Shown here piece after piece: positions 28,487-37,314 of a stretch of 64,000 nt of DNA (position 1 is the stretch's first letter; each line of letters opens with the position of its first letter). Location: assembly GCA_015064685.1 (NCBI GenBank), contig SVRT01000003.1, positions 62,001 through 126,000 of the forward strand. The letters run 5' to 3'. The position numbers and the translations under genes are program-made. A model generated the notes under the pieces. The model had not been told where the DNA came from. It worked only from the letters and a program-made list of their open reading frames with translations, and searched no databases. This DNA is from Oscillospiraceae bacterium. GTDB lineage: Bacteria; Bacillota; Clostridia; Oscillospirales; CAG-272.

Positions 28487-29845
28487 ATGTGCAAAACAAA
28501 CAACTTTAAAAAAATAATTCTGATACTCCTGACCGCTTTGATGTGTCTTTCTCACGTGTCCTGCCTTGAGCAGGAATCGGCAAAGACGGGGACGGAGGAT
28601 TCGGACTTGGAAGAAAGCAGGAATTGTGAAGATTCGTCCGACAAGGGCGAGACGAACTTTGAAGAAAGCGCGAAGGAGACGGATACCGAAGCTTTAGCTG
28701 AAACAAATCCCGTGACCGAGGCTGAGACCGAGAATGAGCAGACGGAGACAGTCAATGAGGATGATCTCTATCTGGAAATAGAATGCGTTTCACCAAAAGA
28801 GTATAAGAAACAGCAGTTTTTCTTTTCGAATGACGGATTTTACGTTAACACGACAATTCCAAATGACTGGACATTTTCAAAGGTCTCCTCTGACGTTTTC
28901 AATGTGATACGAAATGGAAAACCAATCGGTACTGCAACAAAAAATGACGGAGCAGACGAGCAATGGAGCGCGGTGAAAAGGAGCGAGACAGGCGGCTCAA
29001 GCATGAAGACTGTCGTATACGTTGAGAAACGCGGTACGGGAGATAGTCTTTCGTTCAGATACAGAATAACGTACGCTAAGCGTACAGAGCCCGAAGATAT
29101 ACTGTTTTCCTTGTGTATCAGCTATGCGGAGATATCTGCAGGGACCAAGCTTAACCTATGCAGCACCTCGCTGTCGAATCGATTTGAATCTGATCCCGGG
29201 ATCGGAATTTTGAAGAGCGAAAGAGCCCAAAAGTCAATACTGATAATCGGAAACAGCTTTGTTAACAGCTCGGCAATAGGTGCGACTCTCAGACAGATGT
29301 GCCAGGCGGGAGCAAAAAACACGGAGATAACCGCTATCTCGCGCGGATACGCTCACGTATCCACCTACACCTCGGACGAATATTTCATGAACGAGGTGAG
29401 AAGCGGTATATACGGAATAATCTTCGTTTGCGGATTTTATTCAAATGACGAATCGGCAAGCCTTTTTGAGCTCGAGCGGGCATGCAAGAGCGTGGGGACA
29501 CAGCTTGTTATCTTTCCTGCACATAACGAGCCAAGAGGATGCATAGATTTGGCGGTCAGCGAGCATAAGGATCTTGTCCTGCTTGACTGGAAGCAGGAGA
29601 TCGACACACTGATAAAATACGGTGTTGATAAATGGGATATGTGCATAGATGACGTACATCTTCACAGTACACCTCTTGCGGGATTTGTGGGAGCGCATAT
29701 GATCTATCGCGCGGTGTTTGGTGAATTGCCCCCGAGGGCAGAGCTTACCGCAATACCTACGTCAACTGTGATACAGAAGCTTGGAAAATACTGTAATACC
29801 GGATCGATCTCCTATATGGAAGACGGTGCGGTCGAATTCAAATAA
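28487..29845 (+). CDS. Lipoprotein with C-terminal SGNH-hydrolase-like domain
   Basis: The 452-residue product has a signal peptide and lipobox (HVSC near residue 26), then a long acidic Glu/Thr/Ser-rich linker (about 27-95), an immunoglobulin-like or lipocalin-like middle part, and a C-terminal domain from about residue 250 with the SGNH pattern: IIGNSFVNSS (block I, with Asn in the place usually held by Asp), and DDVHLHSTPLAG near residue 385 (block V Asp and His). SGNH hydrolases deacylate glycans or lipids. It should be anchored outside the cell. There is no strong ribosome site before ATG 28487, so translation may depend on coupling with the upstream gene. Confidence 0.78.
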   Translation: MCKTNNFKKIILILLTALMCLSHVSCLEQESAKTGTEDSDLEESRNCEDSSDKGETNFEESAKETDTEALAETNPVTEAETENEQTETVNEDDLYLEIECVSPKEYKKQQFFFSNDGFYVNTTIPNDWTFSKVSSDVFNVIRNGKPIGTATKNDGADEQWSAVKRSETGGSSMKTVVYVEKRGTGDSLSFRYRITYAKRTEPEDILFSLCISYAEISAGTKLNLCSTSLSNRFESDPGIGILKSERAQKSILIIGNSFVNSSAIGATLRQMCQAGAKNTEITAISRGYAHVSTYTSDEYFMNEVRSGIYGIIFVCGFYSNDESASLFELERACKSVGTQLVIFPAHNEPRGCIDLAVSEHKDLVLLDWKQEIDTLIKYGVDKWDMCIDDVHLHSTPLAGFVGAHMIYRAVFGELPPRAELTAIPTSTVIQKLGKYCNTGSISYMEDGAVEFK

Positions 29846-29880
29846 AAAATACGGACAGAATTTTCTGTCCGTATTTTTAT
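29844..29880. terminator. Bidirectional terminator between SGNH lipoprotein and azlD
   Basis: ATACGGACAGAA pairs with TTCTGTCCGTAT, flanked by A and T runs; it overlaps the last codons of the leftward azlD and serves both converging genes. Confidence 0.92.
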
Positions 29881-30188
29881 ATGAGCAACAGAATAAGCTC
29901 GGTCATAAGCGCGATAACGCAAGAGATGATTGCAACGAGAGTTAGTCCCTTACCCCTGTAAGCGAAGAATCCGCCGACAAGGAGTCCAGCCACACTTGAC
30001 ATGATATTTCCCGTCGCAAATAATGCCGCGGGGAGGGTCATTGCAGACAGAACCGCAAAGGGAATATAGTGTAAAAACGAGCTTACGTAAACGTTAGTGA
30101 TCTTCTTTTGCATAAGCGCAAAGGGGATCACGCGGATGAGGTAGGTCGAGCCTGCCAATATTGCGAGATAGATCCAGAAATCAGTCAT
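29877..30188 (-). CDS. azlD: Branched-chain amino acid export protein AzlD
   Basis: AzlD (LIV-E small subunit) forms a two-component exporter with AzlC that moves branched-chain amino acids or their analogues out of the cell. The 103-residue protein has three or four membrane helices and the family pattern YLIRVIPFALMQKK followed by SFLHYIPFAVLSAMTLPAALF. It overlaps the azlC stop by 8 bp, so the two are coupled. Substrate assignment is by family only. Confidence 0.9.
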   Translation of the reverse strand: MTDFWIYLAILAGSTYLIRVIPFALMQKKITNVYVSSFLHYIPFAVLSAMTLPAALFATGNIMSSVAGLLVGGFFAYRGKGLTLVAIISCVIALMTELILLLI

Positions 30189-30891
30189 TTTCGGCTACCT
30201 CCTCACTGTTTTTAAGAGGAAAGAGCAGAGCGCCGAGCATCGCCGCCGCGACAGCGGATATGCTTATCGAGATTCCGGAGGGAATATCTCTGAGATATGG
30301 CACGTAGTAGAATATACAATGAATTATTGCGGCAATGGCGACTACCGCAAGAACAGGTCTCGATGCCTTTGCGGGAGGGAGGATTATCGCTAAGAACATT
30401 CCGTATATAGCGAGGCAAAGCGAGCCCATGACGATAGGCGGGAGCACGTTTCCGACGAGCGAGCCTGCAAGCGTTCCGAGAGTCCATCCGACCCACGGAG
30501 CTACCGAAAGTCCGCAGAAAAAGCGCACGCTTACCGTCTTTTCCGCAGAAGCGACCGCAAAAATCTCATCGGTCATAAAGAATCCGAGTATCCAGCGCCA
30601 TATTCCCCTGAATGATTTTGAGGTTTTTTGGGAGAGAGACATCGACATAAACGCATAACGCAGATTTATCGTAGCCTGGGAGACCAGCATTGCCGCATAC
30701 TGTCCCGGAACTGCCATAGTGCCGATTGCGGAGAGCTGACCTGCCGAGGTAACCGTTGTCATTGAGATAATGACCGCCTGCCACCAGGTAAGTCCGGAGG
30801 CTATTGCCATAATTCCGAATGTGAAGGATACCGAGAGGTATCCAAGTCCTATGGGGATGCCTGCGCGCAATCCCCGAGTGAAAGCTTTCAT
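30181..30891 (-). CDS. azlC: Branched-chain amino acid export protein AzlC
   Basis: AzlC is the large subunit of the AzlCD exporter. The 236-residue protein has about seven membrane segments and the family N-terminal block RAGIPIGLGYLSVSFTFGIMA, followed by VTSAGQLSAIGTM and the region around NLRYAFMSMSLSQK. It heads a two-gene leftward operon with azlD, with a promoter at 30933-30961. No regulator gene is adjacent. Confidence 0.92.
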   Translation of the reverse strand: MKAFTRGLRAGIPIGLGYLSVSFTFGIMAIASGLTWWQAVIISMTTVTSAGQLSAIGTMAVPGQYAAMLVSQATINLRYAFMSMSLSQKTSKSFRGIWRWILGFFMTDEIFAVASAEKTVSVRFFCGLSVAPWVGWTLGTLAGSLVGNVLPPIVMGSLCLAIYGMFLAIILPPAKASRPVLAVVAIAAIIHCIFYYVPYLRDIPSGISISISAVAAAMLGALLFPLKNSEEVAEND

Positions 30892-30932
30892 TTATTGTTT
30901 CCGTCCGTTCGACTTTAGGTTTTGACTTGTGT

Positions 30933-30961
30933 ATTATAGCACATTAACTGAGCATTTTCAA
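30933..30961 (-). promoter_or_regulatory. Sigma-A promoter of azlCD
   Basis: On the minus strand TTGAAA (30961-30956) and TATAAT (30938-30933) with a 17-bp spacer, 42 bp before azlC. Confidence 0.8.
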
Positions 30962-30974
30962 TAGGTAATAACTC

Positions 30975-31009
30975 AAAAAAGCCATCCCGCAGAGCGGAAT
31001 GACTTTTTT
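30975..31009 (-). terminator. Terminator of the alpha/alpha-barrel glycosidase gene
   Basis: An imperfect hairpin (AAAAAAG, CAT, CCGC with complements) around AGA; read leftward it ends in CTTTTTTGAG. It lies just past the stop of the gene at 31019. Confidence 0.75.
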
Positions 31010-31018
31010 ATTCTGAAT

Positions 31019-32272
31019 TTAGAATTCCTCTACCGGAACGTGTCCTTCGAGATAAGCGATCATATTATTGACGAGAAGATTCCAGGACTGGAAGCCTTGA
31101 CCGTTGATGCCCTCACCTGTGTCGCAGTGATAATATTCGTGCATCTCACCGCACGCCTCGATGTCTTTACCGTAAACGGTTATGAGAGTTTCTGCAAGAG
31201 CTTTTGCCTCGTCCTCATATCCGTAGTTCACAAGACCGCGGAAGCATAGGTAGTTTGCAACTCCCCACATAGGACCGAGCCAGCAGGAGGGATTGCTTGA
31301 GGGCCAGTTGACGAACATCTTTTCAAGCTTTGAAAGGGAACGGATGCCGTATTCACCGAAGAAGGTGTTGGGATTGAGCATATTTTCTTCAATTACCCTG
31401 CGAGCGCGCTCGGGAGTAGCGATACCTGCCCAAAGAGCCATAAAGCCCGACCATGAGTCGATTCGCATAATAAGGCAATCCCAATGGCGCGGCTTTCCTC
31501 TATGGAGGAAAACGTCGGGGTTTCTATCGCGAAGATTTACGTCTGCGCTATAATACATTCCGCACTTTTCGTCGTAAAGATGCTCGTTGATGGCATCCTT
31601 CAGCTCTGCCGCTTCAAGGTCGTAGAAGTTTGACTTTTCCTCGTCTCCGACAAGGTCGAAAATATACGCCATTGCACGAAGCTCCTTATACATAAGTACG
31701 TTCAGATAGATCGAAGCGGTGCTTGAATCGGGGCGGAAGAACATGCAAGGGTCGTTATCAACGCCGATTGCGGTGTCGTCAAGGAATACGTAAAGACCCG
31801 TGGGGGCGTGCTTGCTCGTGCGTCTGTACCAATCTATAAAGCGTTCAAGTATATCGAGCTTATCCGAGACCCAGGAGACGTCTCCGTTCATCTGCTGAAG
31901 GATGAAGGCAAGATGCTGGGCAAGACAGGGCTTGTGCGCGTTTTTTCCCTCCTTGAGGAAGGTGACCTCGTGGTTTCCGTCAACGAGTATCGGGATAGAG
32001 CCATCCTCGTCCGCGTGCTCAAGGAAATTGAGAATACAGCCCTTTTCGCACTCGAGATATTCTGCCTCTCCCTTGCCGCCATTGTCAAGAAGAACCTGTC
32101 TTATCGCAATGTCGGTAAGCCAGGAATCCCAATCCCAAAGCTGATATGGATATATCGCACCCGGAACGATAAAGGGGTGACTTAAAAGCTTCATAGGTGT
32201 GCGCATAAGCTTAAGGTAAGAGTCCTTGGAATAGTCCTTTACAAGCTGGGCATATTTTTGAACATCTGTCAT
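31019..32272 (-). CDS. Glycoside hydrolase with (alpha/alpha)6-barrel, trehalase/GH63-like
   Basis: The 417-residue protein resembles the mannosylglycerate-hydrolase/GH63 and trehalase-like group of (alpha/alpha)6 barrels: an early YPYQLWDWDSWLTDIA, a middle FFRPDSSTASIYLNVLMYKEL, WPSSNPSCWLGPMWGVANYL, and a C-terminal EYYHCDTGEGINGQGFQSWN in which the Glu is a candidate catalytic base. Substrates in the group include glucosylglycerate, trehalose and glucosyl oligosaccharides; which one applies cannot be told. It has no signal peptide, so it is cytosolic, and it is a single-gene unit with its own promoter (32306-32334) and terminator. AAGGAGAA precedes ATG. Confidence 0.78.
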   Translation of the reverse strand: MTDVQKYAQLVKDYSKDSYLKLMRTPMKLLSHPFIVPGAIYPYQLWDWDSWLTDIAIRQVLLDNGGKGEAEYLECEKGCILNFLEHADEDGSIPILVDGNHEVTFLKEGKNAHKPCLAQHLAFILQQMNGDVSWVSDKLDILERFIDWYRRTSKHAPTGLYVFLDDTAIGVDNDPCMFFRPDSSTASIYLNVLMYKELRAMAYIFDLVGDEEKSNFYDLEAAELKDAINEHLYDEKCGMYYSADVNLRDRNPDVFLHRGKPRHWDCLIMRIDSWSGFMALWAGIATPERARRVIEENMLNPNTFFGEYGIRSLSKLEKMFVNWPSSNPSCWLGPMWGVANYLCFRGLVNYGYEDEAKALAETLITVYGKDIEACGEMHEYYHCDTGEGINGQGFQSWNLLVNNMIAYLEGHVPVEEF

Positions 32273-32305
32273 TTTTCATTCTCCTTCAGGATCGTTGTTG
32301 ATTTC

Positions 32306-32334
32306 ATTATACACTGAAGAGAAGCGTTTTGCAA
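32306..32334 (-). promoter_or_regulatory. Sigma-A promoter of the glycosidase gene
   Basis: TTGCAA (32334-32329) and TATAAT (32311-32306) on the minus strand with a 17-bp spacer, 34 bp before the start codon. Confidence 0.75.
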
Positions 32335-32421
32335 GAAAAAAGCGACAAAAGATAAAATTATTTTTTTATAAATTCGTTAATCTTTTGCGCAGAATCAGGT
32401 TGCAAATGCGGCTTTTTAGAT

Positions 32422-32459
32422 AAAAAGCCCCGAAAGAATCAAATCTGAGTCTTTCGGGG
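32422..32459 (-). terminator. Terminator of the MBL hydrolase/dehydrogenase operon
   Basis: CCCCGAAAGA (32428-32437) pairs with TCTTTCGGGG (32450-32459); leftward it is followed by a T run. Confidence 0.88.
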
Positions 32460-32466
32460 GATAAAT

Positions 32467-33255
32467 TTATTGCGGTGTGGGGTCGTTTCTTTCGAGGTCG
32501 TCGATTATGCTTTCAACAAACTGAAGGAAACTGGGCCATTCGTTTTTGTCACGGAGGTCGCGCTCTCCGTTAAATATTCTTAGCATTTTTCCCTTGGTGT
32601 CGGTGGTTTCGGGGTGATTTCCCAGCACAATATCTGCCTTTTCGCCAGAAAGACGGTCGAGCGATTTTCTGAATTTCTTCCTGCAATCAAATGACAGACC
32701 GTACTTGTTCAAAAAGTCAGAGCGCAAGCTGTTCGTGCCTATCCCGCCGTGCATTGCGGCAACAGTTCCGTCAGTTAAGGTGATTAAAAAGGACATTACG
32801 CCTTCCGTGTGACCTGGCGTGTGGACGCATCTTATCCTTGTGTTACCAAAGTCAAATACGTCTCCATCCTCTAAAAGCACGTCGCAAGAGAAGGGCGGTA
32901 TGCGCTCAAGACCAAGCTCCTTTGCCCAGGAAAGATCGAGATTGCCGTTTACTATCTCGTTATCTATGCGGCTGATATATGTTTTTGCACTTGAAATGCG
33001 GGTGAATTCCCGTGTGTTGCCAAAATGATCGATATGACCGTGGGAGTGAAAAATCGCAACAAGATTTTCGGGGTCGAATCCCAATTGCTTAATATTGGAT
33101 AGGATGATATCACGCATATCGGGGTATCCTGTGTCGATCATAACAAGTCCGAGCGAGGTGTCGAACAAGTGGACGGACACCTTTTCGTTGCCGACAAAAT
33201 AGAGATTTGCGTGCATTTTGAAGGGCTGAAGTCTTATTTCGCTCAAGATTTCCAT
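32467..33255 (-). CDS. MBL-fold metallo-hydrolase
   Basis: The 262-residue protein has the metallo-beta-lactamase fold: VMIDTGYPD (strand and Asp), the zinc-binding HSHGHIDHFG (the HxHxDH motif), HTPGHTEG (third His) and GNHPETTD (last His). Small MBL proteins of this kind include glyoxalase II, lactonases and thiolesterases; substrate unknown. It lies 15 bp after a tartrate/malate-type dehydrogenase and before a terminator, so both belong to one leftward operon probably controlled by the divergent LysR regulator. Cytosolic, no signal peptide. Confidence 0.87.
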   Translation of the reverse strand: MEILSEIRLQPFKMHANLYFVGNEKVSVHLFDTSLGLVMIDTGYPDMRDIILSNIKQLGFDPENLVAIFHSHGHIDHFGNTREFTRISSAKTYISRIDNEIVNGNLDLSWAKELGLERIPPFSCDVLLEDGDVFDFGNTRIRCVHTPGHTEGVMSFLITLTDGTVAAMHGGIGTNSLRSDFLNKYGLSFDCRKKFRKSLDRLSGEKADIVLGNHPETTDTKGKMLRIFNGERDLRDKNEWPSFLQFVESIIDDLERNDPTPQ

Positions 33256-33270
33256 AGCACCACCTCGGCT

Positions 33271-34344
33271 TTATGCCTTGTATTTGTTGAGCTTTTCGAC
33301 AATGGCATCGCCAACGTCGGCTGTGGAGGAGCATCCGCCGAGATCCGTTGTCAAGGTCTTTTTTTCGCAGAGAAGCTCCTCGATACAGTCAATAAGCCTC
33401 TTGCCCCAATCCCCGTGACCGAAGAAGTCGAGCATTTGTGACGCTGACCAGACTGTTGCCAAAGGATTTGCAATGCCCTTTCCAGCAATGTCGGGAGCGG
33501 AGCCGTGTATAGGCTCGAACATAGAAGGAAAGCTCCTTTCGGGGTTGAGATTTGCTCCCGCGGCAAGGCCCATTCCGCCTGCTATTGCGGCGCCAAGATC
33601 AGTCAGTATATCTCCAAAAAGGTTTGACGTGACGACGATCTCAAATCTTGCGGGATCCTTTACCATAAACATACTTGCCGCGTCGACAAGATACGAGTAC
33701 GTCTTCACCTCGGGGTAATCGCGTCCGACCTCCTCGAATATCTGATCCCAGAATACCATAGAATAGTTGAGCGCGTTTGCCTTGCTTATGCTGGTGAGCG
33801 TTTTATTCTGGGAGCGTGCAAGCTCGTATGCATATCGGATGACTCTTTCGCAGCCCTTTCGTGAAAATACTCCGTTTTGAATAACTACCTCGTTGGGAGA
33901 GTTTTTGTATAGCCATGCGCCGCTTCCTGCGTATTCTCCCTCGCTGTTTTCTCTGATGAATATCATATCGACGTTATCGGGTGTTGCATCCGCGACGGGA
34001 GTGGGTGCGCCCTTCAAAAGCTTTACGGGGCGGAGGTTTATATACTGATCGAATGATTTTCTGATGGCTAAAAGAAGTCCCCAGAGTGAGATATGATCGG
34101 GGACCCCGGGCGCACCTACTGCGCCAAGAAATACAGCATCAAATTTTTTTAGCTGTTCGATTCCGTCGTCGTCCATCATTTTTCCTGTTTTTTTGTAAAA
34201 ATCACAACCCCAGGGGAAGTATGTAAAGTCGAAATCAAAGCTCTTGTCAAGCTTTGATACTGCTTTCAGCACTTTAACTCCCTCGTCAATGACCTCGGGA
34301 CCGATTCCGTCTCCGGCAATGACTGCTATTTTATAAGTTTCCAT
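33271..34344 (-). CDS. Isocitrate/isopropylmalate dehydrogenase family, probable tartrate or D-malate dehydrogenase
   Basis: The family oxidatively decarboxylates 2-hydroxy acids with NAD. The 357-residue protein starts IAVIAGDGIGPEVIDEG and has features of tartrate/D-malate dehydrogenases rather than LeuB: TYFPWGCDFYKKTGKMM, the block DHISLWGLLLAIRKSFDQYINLRP, and IFIRENSEGEY. The metal-site region DAASMFMVKDP and the cofactor-binding HGSAPDIAGKGIANP are intact. No leuA, leuC or leuD genes are adjacent, which also argues against leucine synthesis. The alternatives are tartrate dehydrogenase/decarboxylase, D-malate dehydrogenase or a related activity. It is divergent from a LysR regulator, a common arrangement for these catabolic enzymes. 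Confidence 0.85.
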   Translation of the reverse strand: METYKIAVIAGDGIGPEVIDEGVKVLKAVSKLDKSFDFDFTYFPWGCDFYKKTGKMMDDDGIEQLKKFDAVFLGAVGAPGVPDHISLWGLLLAIRKSFDQYINLRPVKLLKGAPTPVADATPDNVDMIFIRENSEGEYAGSGAWLYKNSPNEVVIQNGVFSRKGCERVIRYAYELARSQNKTLTSISKANALNYSMVFWDQIFEEVGRDYPEVKTYSYLVDAASMFMVKDPARFEIVVTSNLFGDILTDLGAAIAGGMGLAAGANLNPERSFPSMFEPIHGSAPDIAGKGIANPLATVWSASQMLDFFGHGDWGKRLIDCIEELLCEKKTLTTDLGGCSSTADVGDAIVEKLNKYKA

Positions 34345-34377
34345 AGAATTTCCTTCCTTTTGTATTTCGATAAAAAC

Positions 34378-34406
34378 ATTATATCACTTTATCTTGTATT
34401 TGTAAA
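34378..34406 (-). promoter_or_regulatory. Promoter of the dehydrogenase-MBL operon
   Basis: TTTACA (34406-34401) and TATAAT (34383-34378) on the minus strand, 17-bp spacer. Its -35 lies only 12 bp from that of the divergent LysR promoter, so one bound regulator could control both. Confidence 0.75.
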
Positions 34407-34418
34407 ATATATATTTTA

Positions 34419-34447
34419 TTGACAAATATATAAAAAAGCTATATAAT
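34419..34447 (+). promoter_or_regulatory. Promoter of the LysR regulator gene
   Basis: TTGACA at 34419 and TATAAT at 34442 with a 17-bp spacer; the transcript would start about 10 bp before the GTG start, so the leader is very short. Confidence 0.8.
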
Positions 34448-34463
34448 AGTAAGGGGTGATAGT

Positions 34464-35342
34464 GTGAATCTGATGCAGTTAAAATACTTTTTGGCGGTGT
34501 GCGAACACGGCACGGTATCCGCCGCGGCGGAGGATCTTCATATTGCGCAGCCGTCCTTATCTATAGCAATAAAGGAGCTTGAGGGCGAGTTTGGAGTTTC
34601 GCTCTTTTGCAGGACTCACAGAGGAATGCAGCTGACGGGTGAAGGAGAGCAATTTCTTGCTATGTGTGCGGATATAGTCGAGCGCACCGAGCGTACAGAA
34701 AGGATAATGAAGGAAATGGGACGAGAAAGAAAGAGCCTGCGGCTCGGTGTTCCGCCTATGATAGGATCGCTCGTTCTGCCTTTAATATACAAGGATTTTG
34801 TTCTGCAAAGCCCTGATCTTAGCGTTGAGATAATTGAATGCGGAGGCGAGAGCGCGGCAAAAATGCTGAGAGACGGTCTTATCGATATGGCGTTCGTATC
34901 TCACTCGGGTGAGCATGATGCTGATATGGAATCTGTCCGTCTTGACGAATTGGAGATCGTTTGCGGCGCATCGAGTGATAATCCCATTGTCAAAGAGGGA
35001 CCCGTGTCACCGAGAATGCTCGGCGATGTGCCTTTGGTAATGTATAAGGACGGATTTTTCCAAAGCAGAAAAATAAAAAATTGGTTTGCGGGTGAGAACG
35101 TCGAGCCGTATATTCTCGTAACGACCAATCAGCTCTCCACGATGACGAAGCTTGTTTCGAGTGGTACCGCCATTGGATTTATCTTCGATAAGCTCGTAAA
35201 AAACGAGGAAAAAATAAAGTGCTTTTCGCTCGACCCGCCGATAACTCTGAGTGTCAGTCTCGTATGGCAGAAAAACAAGCCGTTATTTTCGGGAATGAAA
35301 CGGCTTAAAAGCTTCGTTGAGCAAAATAGATTATTTGAATAA
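34464..35342 (+). CDS. LysR family transcriptional regulator
   Basis: The 292-residue protein begins with the LysR winged-helix motif (MQLKYFLAVCEHGTVSAAAEDLHIAQPSLSIAIKELE, residues 3-39) and has the two-lobe periplasmic-binding-like effector domain from about residue 90. LysR regulators usually repress themselves and activate a divergent catabolic gene in response to a small acid; here the target would be the tartrate/D-malate-type dehydrogenase and MBL genes. GTG 34464 is preceded by AAGGGGTG; ATG at 34473 is a less likely alternative. Confidence 0.92.
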   Translation: MNLMQLKYFLAVCEHGTVSAAAEDLHIAQPSLSIAIKELEGEFGVSLFCRTHRGMQLTGEGEQFLAMCADIVERTERTERIMKEMGRERKSLRLGVPPMIGSLVLPLIYKDFVLQSPDLSVEIIECGGESAAKMLRDGLIDMAFVSHSGEHDADMESVRLDELEIVCGASSDNPIVKEGPVSPRMLGDVPLVMYKDGFFQSRKIKNWFAGENVEPYILVTTNQLSTMTKLVSSGTAIGFIFDKLVKNEEKIKCFSLDPPITLSVSLVWQKNKPLFSGMKRLKSFVEQNRLFE

Positions 35343-35347
35343 AAGCG

Positions 35348-35381
35348 TTAACCGCCCTCGGCGCATACCGAAGGCGGTTAA
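35348..35381. terminator. Bidirectional hairpin terminator
   Basis: TTAACCGCC (35348-35356) pairs with GGCGGTTAA (35373-35381), with a further short inner pairing; it lies between the converging LysR gene and oxidoreductase gene. T runs are short, so termination may be partial. Confidence 0.7.
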
Positions 35382-35387
35382 ATTAAT

Positions 35388-36401
35388 TTATTCAGCTGTA
35401 AAGGGAAGGATCTCGCCGTTCATGTCAGAGCTCTTCTGGAGAGTGTTGACGAGTTTAATCGTGAGAGCGGAGCCCTCGGGAGGATTGTAGGTGTTCTCGA
35501 TCTTACCTTCGATCCAATCCATGAGATAGATAAGCTCGTCCTTCTGCGTGCTGTTGCTCTCAAGCTCAACATTGATGGGCTCTCCGCCTCTGGGGCAGAC
35601 CTTAAGCTCGCCGCCAAGGTGATAGATGGTAGCCTTTTCAAGAGATATCTGCCAATATCTTTCAAAGGGAAGTCCCTCTCTCGACCAGTCACCGATACAC
35701 ATAACCGTAAAACCGTCGTATATGAGTCTTGAATGTACTATATCCTTGCCGCTGTAAACGTCTGCGGTGTAGCAGGAAACGGCATCAGGCTCACCGAATG
35801 CGCAGCGCGCGAAATCGATGTCATGAACGTGGAAATCCATGATAGCACCGTTTGAGCGGCTGTAGTCCATGTACCAGTTATCCCAGCCCCAATAGGGAGG
35901 AGCACTCTTTCTCTGAAAGAGGACAGACTTCGGCTTGCCGTATGTTCCCTCGTCGATGAGCTTTTTGATGTACTTTGAAGCGTTACCGAAACGAACGCTC
36001 TGACCGATCATAAGCTTTTTGTCCGCAGCCTTTGCCGCCTCGCACATCTTTACGCAATCCTCATATCTGAGGGACATGGGCTTTTCGCAAAGAACATGGT
36101 GACCTGTTTCAAGCGCATAAATAGCGACCTCTGCGTGGAGGAAGGTGGGAACGCAAACGATAACGATGTCGATATCCTCCTTTGCGAGCATCTCCTTGTA
36201 GTCGGTGTATCTCTTGACGCTTTCGGGAAGCTCGCACGCACCGATGCCGATGTTGATGGCAATAGCCTCGTCAAATACGTTTGGGCGGATGTCGCAAACG
36301 GCAACAAGCTCTGTCTTGCCTTCTTTTACAAGCTCAAACTGGGGATTTATATGGTTGGAATGAGCAATTCCGCCAAATCCTATAAATGCAACTCTGAACA
36401 T
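35388..36401 (-). CDS. Gfo/Idh/MocA family NAD(P)-dependent oxidoreductase
   Basis: The 337-residue protein has the Rossmann motif FIGFGGIAHSNH at the N terminus, the family motif GHHVLCEKPMSL near residues 92-103, and a central DFHVHDIDFARCAFGEP block with the likely catalytic His. It is a sugar or inositol dehydrogenase by family; substrate unknown. It lies 22 bp after a sugar-isomerase gene on the same strand, and the pair is divergent from an AraC-type regulator. The arrangement parallels the oxidoreductase-isomerase pair at 12.7-16.1 kb, but sequence similarity between the two oxidoreductases is only general. GGAGGTA precedes ATG. Confidence 0.9.
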   Translation of the reverse strand: MFRVAFIGFGGIAHSNHINPQFELVKEGKTELVAVCDIRPNVFDEAIAINIGIGACELPESVKRYTDYKEMLAKEDIDIVIVCVPTFLHAEVAIYALETGHHVLCEKPMSLRYEDCVKMCEAAKAADKKLMIGQSVRFGNASKYIKKLIDEGTYGKPKSVLFQRKSAPPYWGWDNWYMDYSRSNGAIMDFHVHDIDFARCAFGEPDAVSCYTADVYSGKDIVHSRLIYDGFTVMCIGDWSREGLPFERYWQISLEKATIYHLGGELKVCPRGGEPINVELESNSTQKDELIYLMDWIEGKIENTYNPPEGSALTIKLVNTLQKSSDMNGEILPFTAE

Positions 36402-36423
36402 TTTAAATACCTCCGTGAATTAA

Positions 36424-37263
36424 TTACATTTCGTTTATTATCGTATCCATCGCCTTGGAATTCTTCATCAAGAATTCCTTGTGATCTCTGCCCGCCTGGG
36501 GGAAGATCTCCGCAGTTACCCAATCGTCGTAGCCCGCGCGGCGAAGCGCAGCCATGACCGCGGGGTAATTGGTCTCGCCCTCAAGGATGTCGGTAGCGGA
36601 CAATGCGCCCTTTGCCTCCATTTTCGAGTCCTTGAAGTGGACCTTTGCGATCCTGTCTCCGAGAATGTCTATCCAATGCTCCGCATAGCCGAATCTCATA
36701 ACGTTTCCGACGTCGAAGTATGCCTTGACCTTGGGGCTGTTTACCTTGTCGATAAAATCGCGGGTCTCAAGGGGAGAGAGCAAAAGCTTGTTTCCGACAT
36801 TTTCAAGAGCCAGATTGACGTTGTACTTTTCGGCTTGCTCGGAGAGCCTGCACACGGAATCGAAGGCTCGGTCGTATGCTACGTCGTAGGGAACGATCTC
36901 GCTTGCGGGATCACCGGGATTTTTGACCATTCCGGGAATAACGAGAATGGTGTCGCATCCGAGAATTGACGCGATCTCAAGCTGTCTTACAACTATTTCT
37001 TCGCCCTTTTTTCTGACATCGGGGTCGGACGCAGAGAGAGAATCGTGCCAGCAGAAATCGTATACCAAGCTATAGAGCGGCATAGCGTATTCGTCTGCCT
37101 TTTTCTTGAAATCGTAAAGCTCCTTTTCACTCGAATCGAGTCTGAGCAAGCCCTTGTCGCTGATGCCGACCTCAACACCGTCAAATCCGCATTCCTTTGC
37201 GAGCGAAAAGGACGCGTCGGGCGAACGGTCGGGGAGCGACCATGTGCTGATACCTTTTTTCAT
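36424..37263 (-). CDS. Sugar phosphate isomerase/epimerase family protein
   Basis: The 279-residue TIM-barrel protein has the xylose isomerase-like pattern: STWSLPDRSPDASFSLAKECGFDGVEVG, DTILVIPGM, NLALENVGNKLL with metal-ligand Glu, KAYFDVGNVMRFG, KVHFKDSK and WVTAEIFP. It is smaller than the homologue at 12.7 kb, which lacks this spacing. I use ATG 37263 with GGAGG 6 bases upstream; the longer open frame to 37512 crosses the promoter and overlaps the divergent regulator gene. First gene of a leftward two-gene operon with the oxidoreductase. Confidence 0.88.
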   Translation of the reverse strand: MKKGISTWSLPDRSPDASFSLAKECGFDGVEVGISDKGLLRLDSSEKELYDFKKKADEYAMPLYSLVYDFCWHDSLSASDPDVRKKGEEIVVRQLEIASILGCDTILVIPGMVKNPGDPASEIVPYDVAYDRAFDSVCRLSEQAEKYNVNLALENVGNKLLLSPLETRDFIDKVNSPKVKAYFDVGNVMRFGYAEHWIDILGDRIAKVHFKDSKMEAKGALSATDILEGETNYPAVMAALRRAGYDDWVTAEIFPQAGRDHKEFLMKNSKAMDTIINEM

Positions 37264-37314
37264 ATTCAACCTCCAAAAAACATTGACATTTTCCATTTTT
37301 AGTGGTATAAATAT

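Noticed and set aside
33271..34344. leuB (3-isopropylmalate dehydrogenase)
   Set aside because: Sequence blocks fit tartrate/D-malate dehydrogenases better, no other leucine genes are nearby, and the divergent LysR gene points to catabolism.
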